Shown here: one piece after another, positions 6,518-11,992 of the stretch
Layout of the letters: each line of letters opens with the position of its first letter
Position numbering within the stretch: position 1 is the stretch's first letter
NCBI GenBank assembly: GCA_014871605.1
Contig: WGSQ01000046.1
Location: forward strand, 1 to 11,992
Source of the DNA: Collinsella sp.
GTDB taxonomy: Bacteria; Actinomycetota; Coriobacteriia; Coriobacteriales; Coriobacteriaceae
Reading direction: 5' to 3'
Length of the DNA: 11,992 nt
Notes under the pieces: generated by a model
What the model saw: the letters and a program-made list of their open reading frames with translations, nothing else
Database searches by the model: none
Told to the model about the DNA's origin: nothing
Made by a program: the position numbers and the translations under genes

Positions 6518-7207
6518 CTAGGCGTCTTTCACCACGTCGGGACTCGTCGCACGCGATGCGCGATAGGCATCGGCCTCCTTGGAGACGCGTTCGAGCAGCT
6601 CGGATGTATCGACGCCCTCGACTTGCGCGACCGTTTCCACCGTCTGCATGGCGACCGCCCTCAGGTACGCGCACGCGCTGTCCCCCGGCTGCTCGAGGTC
6701 TATCTCCTCGCCGCCCTCCCGGGCAAAGCCGACCGCCATCACAAAGCCCATGATGCCCGAGACCAGAAAGCCCACCGCAAAGCTCGAATCTGCCTTGAGC
6801 TCTTCTCCGTCGGGGTGGACGATCTCTCTCACGCGGTCGATGATGATCGTATGGATGCCCTGCACGACCTGCTCGGCGACACCCGCCCTCATGGTGATGA
6901 CGATGCGCCGCAGCAGGCAGCGGACGTCGCGCCGGTCGAACGCCGAAAGGTCGCCCTCGCTCGAAAAATGCCAGAGGGCATCGGTGATGAGCTCGTTATC
7001 CTGCAGCAGCTGGGCTATGGCGATGGCGACGAGTTCATCGAAATCGTGAAAATAGTAGTAAAACGTTCCGCGATTGCACTGGGCGGCGCGGGTCACCTCG
7101 CCAACCGACAGCTCGAAGATGCTGTTGTTCTCGATGAGCTCCCAAAACGCCTCGATGATACGGGTGCGTGCATCGGGCGCATCGGCGTCCTTACGCGGTC
7201 TCGCCAT
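6518..7207 (-). CDS. TetR/AcrR-family transcriptional regulator
   Basis: This is a DNA-binding repressor of the TetR type, probably controlling the operon it belongs to. The 229 residues include a canonical N-terminal helix-turn-helix at about 14-60 with recognition region RAAQCNRGTFYYYF (40-53). The rest is an alpha-helical ligand/dimerisation domain unrelated to the HTH, with a hydrophobic stretch near FAVGFLVSGIMGFVMAVGFA. That stretch is probably a core helix rather than a membrane span. The ATG at 7207 is chosen (MARPRKDAD, with GAGG 3 nt upstream); a GTG at 7216 with AGAGG 4 nt upstream would add three residues and cannot be excluded. The start overlaps the end of the preceding activase-fusion gene by 17 bp, implying cotranscription and translational coupling. 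The ligand is unknown; a CoA thioester or related metabolite would fit the neighbour but is speculation. Confidence 0.9.
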   Translation of the reverse strand: MARPRKDADAPDARTRIIEAFWELIENNSIFELSVGEVTRAAQCNRGTFYYYFHDFDELVAIAIAQLLQDNELITDALWHFSSEGDLSAFDRRDVRCLLRRIVITMRAGVAEQVVQGIHTIIIDRVREIVHPDGEELKADSSFAVGFLVSGIMGFVMAVGFAREGGEEIDLEQPGDSACAYLRAVAMQTVETVAQVEGVDTSELLERVSKEADAYRASRATSPDVVKDA

Positions 7208-10200
7208 GCGCCTCACCGCACCTCTGCGCCTTGGCGTTCATGATGAGCATCTGAAGACGGTTCTCCACGTTGGCGAAGCTCACGTCGGGATCGTAGTCGA
7301 GCGGCAGGAACTGCGCCGTGGGATACTGCTCCTTGAGCGCATGGATGAGCCCGCGCCCCACGACATGGTTGGGCAGACACCCGAACGGCTGCAGGATCAC
7401 GAAGTTGCGGCAGCCGCGCTTGGCGTGCTCGAGAATCTCCGCCGGAATCAGCACGCCCTCGCCCGCATCGAACGTATGGTGCAGGATCTTATCGCTCGCG
7501 CGCACGAGCTCGGGCATGCGCGTCGGCGGCTCGTAGAGCGGGCTCGCCGCGCCCAGGCGGTCGCAACGGTCGTGCGCGAGCTCGAACAGGTTGTCCGCCG
7601 TGGCGTACCAGGCCTTTTCGGGCAGCGACAGGTCGACGTGGAACTCGCGCGACTGCGCATGCTTGTAGAAATAGGTCTTGCGGATCACGTCGGTCATGCG
7701 CGCCTCGATGACCTCGAGCCCGTTGTCCTCGAGGTAGCGCTCAATCTCGTGGTTGGCGCCGAGAGGGAAATAGAGCAGGTACTCGCCCACGATGAGAACG
7801 GTCGGATGCGGGTGCGAGCGGTCGTACGGAACGGCGTCCATGATCGCAAGCGCGCGTTTGAAGCCCGTCGCCTGGCCTCTCAGCCCGGAGCGCTCCATGC
7901 CCTCGATAACCTCATCGAGCGCGCGGTCGAACGCAGCGTCCGCCGCGCCCTTCTCGAGCTCGTAGGGACGGATGCGCCTAAGCATGGCCTCGAGGGCATC
8001 GATCATGGGAAGACCGTAGGCGATCTGGATGCTCGGGCCAAGGCCGAGCTTGAAGCCCGGATGCGCATTGTGGGCATCGACGTCGTCGTTGGTGAGCACC
8101 GGGACATAGTCGTATCCCGCGTCGTCGAGCGCGCGGCGCAGCAGGGGCATGTAGTGCGTCAGGCGGCAGTCGCCGATATACTTGCCAGTCACCACGGCGA
8201 CGTCGTGCGGGTCGTACTTACCGCTCTCGAGTGCCGCGAGCGCCTCGCCGATCACGATTTGCGCGGGGAAGCAGATGTCGTTGTGCACATAGCGTTTGCC
8301 CAGGCGGATGGCATCCTCGCGCCCGATATCAAGGGCCTCGGCGCGCACGCCCTGATTGCGCATCGCCGCGGTCATGAGCCTGCAGAACGCATGGGAGGTG
8401 TTGGGGACCAGCGCGATCTTGTCGTGCCGGTCGCGCTTGGTGTACTTGACCTTATACGGGTCGTCGAGCGGATGGACCGCGTGCACCCGGGCGCCCTCGG
8501 CACGCTCCTCCGCGCGACGACGGTTGACCGACTCGATAAACGAACGCACGCGAATGCCCATGGGACCGGCGACGTCGCTCTCATCGAGCTTGATCATCAT
8601 CGGAACCTTGGAGCCCATCTCGCCCATCATGCGCGCGATCTCGTCGGTGAGATACGCATCGTGGCCGCAGCCGAAGCTGCCCATCTGCACGAGCTCGAGC
8701 TCGGGCGTCGATGCGACGATGACCGCGCACGACAGCATGCGCGCATGGTAGTTGTTCACGATGTCGATGCGGCTGTTGGAAAGATCGACGTTGCAGACCC
8801 CCGGCACCGCATCGGGCGTCAGCACGGGGATGCCGCGCTCAGAGAAGAGCTTGGGCAGCCCGTGGTTGACCAGCGGGTCGTTGTGGTACGGGCGCGAAGC
8901 GATCACCACCGCGTAGCCGCCGTCCTCGTGCACGTTCTCGAGCACCTGCCTGCCGCGCAGCTGCAGCTGGTTCTCAAACGTCTCCTGCGCGCGGTCCGCC
9001 TGCTCGGTCGCCTTGGCAACCAGGTCGGCATCGATATCGAAGGTCTCCTTGCACCACGCCTTGAGCTGGCGGTTTCGGTCGCCCTCGTCGTACCAGTGGA
9101 ACAGCGGCGTATCGAACGGAACGCCGAAACGCTCCTCCGGGTTATCGGAATTGCGCATCACGTAGGGGTATCCCTTTACGACGGCGCACATCCACTCGCT
9201 GGTAGAGGCGGTGTTTTCGGTGGGCACCGTCGTGATGATGGGCATGAAGATGCGGTCGACGCCGGCGTCGACGAGATTGCGGATGTGCCCGTGGACGAGC
9301 TTGGCCGGGAAGCACACGGTGTCGGATGTGACGTGCGCCAGACCGCGCTCGTACATCGCCTTGGTGCTGCGTCCCGAGACGCGCACCTTAAAGCCGAGCG
9401 TGCTGAAGAACGTCGACCAGAACGGCATGGTGTCCCAGAACTCGAGCACACGGGGAATGCCGATCGTGACATCGCGCCCCCCGCTGACGGGAACCGTGGG
9501 GTACGACTCGAACAGCAGCTTCTCGCGGTCGACAAAGAGATTGGGGGCAGCCGCGGTCCGGTCGCGCCCCGTGCCGGGTGCCTGTGCCTCGCAAGCACCC
9601 TGCGGACGCAGCTCCTCCGCCGCGGGAACCTCGCGCACGAGCTCATCCCATGAGATGGCGCCGCCGCGCGGGCAGCGATTGCCCGTGACGTAAAGCGAGC
9701 CGTCGCCAAATGCCACGACCGCGCGCTGGCAGCGGTTGTTGCACCGACGGCAGGTAACGCCGCCGAACTCGCGATGCTCGAAGCGCTCCACGGCATCGAG
9801 CCCGATAAACGACGTGCCGGCGTCGCCCTTGCGGCATTCCTCGCGCGCGAGCAGGGCGATACCGATAGCGCCCATCAGCCCCGGGTGGGGCGCACGCGTG
9901 ACGGGTTTGCCCAGATACTGCTCGAATGCGCGCAGCACCGCGTCGTTTCGGAACGTGCCGCCCTGGACGACGACTTTGTCGCCCAGACGGTTGAGATTTG
10001 AAACGCGAATGACCTTGGTGAACACGTTCTCGATAATCGAACGGCAGAGACCGGCCATGATGTCGCCCGGACCCTTACCGCGCCGCTGCTCGGAAACGAC
10101 GCTGCTGTTCATGAACACCGTGCAGCGGCTGCCGAGAACGGCGGGGGCTTTGGACGAAAATGCCTCGGTCGCGATATCCTCAACGGCTATTCCGAGGTTT

Positions 10201-11630
10201 TTGGCAAAACCCTCGAGGAACGAGCCGCAGCCCGCAGAGCACGCCTCGTTGACGACGATATCGGTCAGCACGCCGTGGTTGAGCCAGATGGCCTTCATAT
10301 CCTGTCCGCCGATGTCGAGCACGAAGGTCGCATCGGGAACGCATGCGCACGCGGCGCGGGCGTGCGCGACCGTCTCGACCGTATGGTAGTCGGCGTGGAA
10401 CGCGCGCGCGAAAAGCTCCTCGCCGTATCCCGTGGTGCCCACGGCATCGATCGCAAGCGTGACTCCCGCTGTCTCCCAGCGGTTCTTCAAGCTGACAAGA
10501 CCCTGTTGGGCGACGTCGAGCGGTCTGCCGTTATTAGACGCGTAGAACGAATCGACAAGCTCACCCGCCTCATCGACCAGGGCGAACTTGGTCGTCGTGC
10601 TCCCCGAATCGATACCGAGCGCCACACGCACCGTCTCTCCGGGCGAATACGCATCCGGACCCTTTGCCGGCGTCTCTTTGCCATGGCGTGCCGTAAAATC
10701 CGCCTGCTCGGCAGGTGTGGCAAAAAAGGGCTGGGCAAGACGTCCCTCCCCGCTTGCGGGCGCGACCGTCTCGAGCTTATCCAGCCGGACAAAAGCGTCG
10801 GGAAGGTCGATCGGTTGGGACGATGCGAACATGTCGGTCAGCGACAGGGCGGCACCGCGCGCGACCATGATCTGCGGATCGCGCGGGACGATAACCTGAT
10901 CGTCCGATAGATTCAGTTGCTCCCGGAACACGCGGACCAGTGTGGGGTTGTAGGCGAGCGTACCGCCCTCGAAGATTACCGGCGGCTCGATGTCGATACC
11001 CTGGGCCAGACCGCCGATCGTTTGGCGGGCGACCGCGTGAAGCGCCGAAAGCGCCAGGTCGGTGGTAGGAATGCCCTCGTTGAGCAGCGGCTGGATATCG
11101 GTCTTTGCGTACACGCCGCAGCGGCCCGAGACCTCGTGGACGGTCGTTCCCCGGCTTGCGAGCTGCTCGAACTCGCCCGATTCGGTGCCGACCCCCATGA
11201 GCTTTGCCATCTCGTCGATAAATGCACCGGTACCGCCTGCGCACGAGCCGTTCATGCGCATGTCGGCAACCTCGATGTCTCCCTTATCGTTGGTGCGGAA
11301 GAAGATCATCTTGGCGTCTTGGCCGCCCAGCTCGATGGCGCAGCGCGTCTGCGGATAGAACCTGCTGATCGCGAGCGCGTTGGCGACCACCTCCTGAACG
11401 TACGAGGCGCCCAGCGCGGTCGCGATATCGCGCGCACCCGAGCCGGTCACCGCAACGCGCAGTGACTCATGGGGAAAGCGCTCGGCGAGCTCGGCGAGCA
11501 TGGCGCGCACGCTCGCTGTCTGACACGCCCCGTGGCGGCGATATCCCCACCACGCCTCGGTCATATCCTCGTGCATCGCGTAAACTTTGGTCGTCGTCGA
11601 CCCTACGTCCAGTCCTACTAGCAACGCCAT
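7191..11630 (-). CDS. Giant 2-hydroxyacyl-CoA dehydratase activase-type fusion (double BcrAD/HgdC ASKHA + DUF2229/HgdB-like)
   Basis: The family couples ATP hydrolysis by an ASKHA activase with a [4Fe-4S] cluster to low-potential electron transfer into an Fe-S dehydratase or reductase partner. Here both parts appear to be in one 1479-residue cytosolic chain. ASKHA 1 (about 1-265) has DVGSTTTK (8-15), LGGQDAK (101-107), Cys130 (NGSCAGGTGAF) and Cys171. ASKHA 2 (about 335-595) has DSGSTTTK (341-348), DIGGQDMK (439-446), Cys464, Cys468 and Cys503. A cysteine cluster follows (C627, C630, C634, C653). The remainder is DUF2229/HgdB-like, with DTVCFPAK (770-777), FGCGHDAY (986-993), NDICFPAQ (1117-1124) and a terminal QPFGCLPNH (1414-1422). 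The start follows GGAG by 4 nt. No transporter, CoA-transferase or acyl-CoA dehydrogenase gene is beside it, so the substrate is unknown. A double-cubane-cluster type reductase is an alternative reading. Confidence 0.9.
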   Translation of the reverse strand: MALLVGLDVGSTTTKVYAMHEDMTEAWWGYRRHGACQTASVRAMLAELAERFPHESLRVAVTGSGARDIATALGASYVQEVVANALAISRFYPQTRCAIELGGQDAKMIFFRTNDKGDIEVADMRMNGSCAGGTGAFIDEMAKLMGVGTESGEFEQLASRGTTVHEVSGRCGVYAKTDIQPLLNEGIPTTDLALSALHAVARQTIGGLAQGIDIEPPVIFEGGTLAYNPTLVRVFREQLNLSDDQVIVPRDPQIMVARGAALSLTDMFASSQPIDLPDAFVRLDKLETVAPASGEGRLAQPFFATPAEQADFTARHGKETPAKGPDAYSPGETVRVALGIDSGSTTTKFALVDEAGELVDSFYASNNGRPLDVAQQGLVSLKNRWETAGVTLAIDAVGTTGYGEELFARAFHADYHTVETVAHARAACACVPDATFVLDIGGQDMKAIWLNHGVLTDIVVNEACSAGCGSFLEGFAKNLGIAVEDIATEAFSSKAPAVLGSRCTVFMNSSVVSEQRRGKGPGDIMAGLCRSIIENVFTKVIRVSNLNRLGDKVVVQGGTFRNDAVLRAFEQYLGKPVTRAPHPGLMGAIGIALLAREECRKGDAGTSFIGLDAVERFEHREFGGVTCRRCNNRCQRAVVAFGDGSLYVTGNRCPRGGAISWDELVREVPAAEELRPQGACEAQAPGTGRDRTAAAPNLFVDREKLLFESYPTVPVSGGRDVTIGIPRVLEFWDTMPFWSTFFSTLGFKVRVSGRSTKAMYERGLAHVTSDTVCFPAKLVHGHIRNLVDAGVDRIFMPIITTVPTENTASTSEWMCAVVKGYPYVMRNSDNPEERFGVPFDTPLFHWYDEGDRNRQLKAWCKETFDIDADLVAKATEQADRAQETFENQLQLRGRQVLENVHEDGGYAVVIASRPYHNDPLVNHGLPKLFSERGIPVLTPDAVPGVCNVDLSNSRIDIVNNYHARMLSCAVIVASTPELELVQMGSFGCGHDAYLTDEIARMMGEMGSKVPMMIKLDESDVAGPMGIRVRSFIESVNRRRAEERAEGARVHAVHPLDDPYKVKYTKRDRHDKIALVPNTSHAFCRLMTAAMRNQGVRAEALDIGREDAIRLGKRYVHNDICFPAQIVIGEALAALESGKYDPHDVAVVTGKYIGDCRLTHYMPLLRRALDDAGYDYVPVLTNDDVDAHNAHPGFKLGLGPSIQIAYGLPMIDALEAMLRRIRPYELEKGAADAAFDRALDEVIEGMERSGLRGQATGFKRALAIMDAVPYDRSHPHPTVLIVGEYLLYFPLGANHEIERYLEDNGLEVIEARMTDVIRKTYFYKHAQSREFHVDLSLPEKAWYATADNLFELAHDRCDRLGAASPLYEPPTRMPELVRASDKILHHTFDAGEGVLIPAEILEHAKRGCRNFVILQPFGCLPNHVVGRGLIHALKEQYPTAQFLPLDYDPDVSFANVENRLQMLIMNAKAQRCGEAHGETA

Positions 11631-11662
11631 AATGCTCCGTCTCTCGCATTTTTCCCGCTAGA

Positions 11663-11671
11663 GATATACCA
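11663..11671 (-). promoter_or_regulatory. Probable promoter (extended -10) of the activase-tetR operon
   Basis: On the - strand TGG-TATATC (11663-11671) is an extended -10 with 4 of 6 consensus bases. No good -35 is visible at the usual spacing; that region is occupied by the palindrome at 11680-11700. A start near 11656 gives a leader of about 26 nt before the ATG at 11630. Confidence 0.4.
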
Positions 11672-11679
11672 CTCTACGT

Positions 11680-11700
11680 AATACAACAGACTGTTGTATT
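11680..11700. promoter_or_regulatory. Perfect palindrome, candidate TetR operator
   Basis: AATACAACAG (11680-11689) is followed, after a single central A, by its exact reverse complement (11691-11700). Odd-length near-perfect palindromes of about 20 bp are typical TetR-family operators. It lies 50 nt upstream of the operon's first ATG, over the expected -35 region, and the operon encodes a TetR protein. Recognition by that protein is inferred, not shown. Confidence 0.7.
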
Positions 11701-11711
11701 TAAACTCCGTA

Positions 11712-11745
11712 TAAAAAGCGGCTGCCGAAACGCTTCAGCAGCCGC
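11712..11745 (-). terminator. Intrinsic terminator of the right-edge gene
   Basis: GCGGCTGC (11718-11725) pairs perfectly with 11738-11745. Inside it, after one mismatch, GAA pairs with TTC around an ACGC tetraloop. On the - strand the stem runs directly into five T residues (11717-11713). This insulates the activase-tetR promoter from the gene entering from the right edge. Confidence 0.85.
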
Positions 11746-11911
11746 CGAATGCACCAACAGATTGTTCTGCGCGCTAGCACGTCGGGCAACGGAGCAGCAC
11801 GGGCCCTCCGGTCATGCGCACCGCTCACGCCCGCGATGTCGCCGAGAGAGCTATCCACGCTTAGGGCTCCAACCAAGCAAGTCGCCCGCGCTCAGCAGAT
11901 CCCTAAGCGAG
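11746..11911. other. Non-coding spacer or 3' UTR with an inverted repeat
   Basis: These 166 nt lie between the stop of the right-edge gene and its terminator stem. No convincing reading frame, tRNA or known RNA was recognised. A perfect 9-bp inverted repeat, CGCTTAGGG (11858-11866) and CCCTAAGCG (11901-11909), spans a 34-nt interval. A second possible pairing, GGCTCC (11865-11870) with GGAGCC (11925-11930), reaches into the coding end. It may be a long structured 3' UTR or hold a small RNA. Confidence 0.4.
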
Positions 11912-11992
11912 CTACTCGCACTCAGGAGCCATAGCCTGCTCCAAGAGCTCGGCATGCTCCTCCTCGAAAACCGTCCCCACAGGGAAGGCGCG
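11912..11992 (-). CDS. C-terminal fragment of an unidentified protein, cut by the window edge
   Basis: An open frame enters from the right edge on the - strand and ends at TAG (11912-11914) after 26 codons. The residues read RAFPVGTVFEEEHAELLEQ, then AMAPECE. Codons are mostly G/C-ending and the tail is acidic, as in real genes here, and a proper terminator lies downstream. This supports a genuine gene end rather than a chance frame. The fragment is too short to name a family; the product cannot be identified without the upstream sequence. Confidence 0.6.
   Translation of the reverse strand, partial: RAFPVGTVFEEEHAELLEQAMAPECE

Noticed and set aside
7074..9653. Very long open frame (859 codons) on the + strand across the activase fusion and tetR
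   Set aside because: It spans two convincing - strand genes, is rich in His/Arg/Val/Asp typical of antisense translation, and has no recognisable motif.
11774..11815. 13-codon - strand frame with an RCPTC ending
   Set aside because: There is no ribosome-binding site, an in-frame stop lies just upstream, and it is too short to judge.
11746..11911. Possible tRNA or other known RNA in the right spacer
   Set aside because: No T-arm GGTTCGA-type sequence, no anticodon arm and no acceptor pairing could be found.

Overview
The window looks like chromosomal DNA from a high-GC anaerobic actinobacterium, most probably a gut Coriobacteriia member of the Collinsella type. This is inferred from strong G/C third-position bias in most genes, an actinobacterial-style ClpC with no ctsR/mcsAB neighbours, and a very large oxygen-sensitive-type dehydratase-activase fusion of the sort found in strict anaerobes. 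No sequence search was possible, so the taxon is an inference.

Left end (1-1955, + strand): a terminator for an unseen upstream gene, a compact promoter carrying three evenly spaced copies of a palindromic element, and a hipB-hipA type II toxin-antitoxin pair. HipB is the DNA-binding antitoxin and HipA the Ser/Thr-kinase-fold toxin. A strong hairpin closes the unit and separates it from the convergent genes.

Middle (2011-6325, - strand): pepD (M20 Xaa-His dipeptidase) and, upstream of it, clpC (AAA+ unfoldase of the ClpCP protease). A terminator lies between them, so they are probably separate transcripts. Both are housekeeping proteolysis genes: ClpCP makes peptides and PepD cleaves dipeptides, but that functional link is only suggestive.

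Right part (6518-11700, - strand): a two-gene operon. The first gene encodes a 1479-residue protein with two tandem ASKHA (BcrAD/HgdC-type) activase domains, a cysteine cluster and a long HgdB/DUF2229-like region. The second encodes a TetR-family regulator overlapping it by 17 bp. A perfect palindrome with 10-bp arms sits just upstream of the operon's likely promoter and is the obvious candidate TetR operator. At the right edge, the last 26 codons of another - strand gene are followed by a spacer of about 160 nt and a classic intrinsic terminator.

The most interesting items are the 27-bp-periodic operator array at hipBA, one copy of which is built into the upstream terminator, and the giant duplicated activase/dehydratase fusion with its TetR switch. 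No tRNA, rRNA, CRISPR array, insertion sequence or attachment site was recognised. No gene-free stretch exceeds 300 nt.
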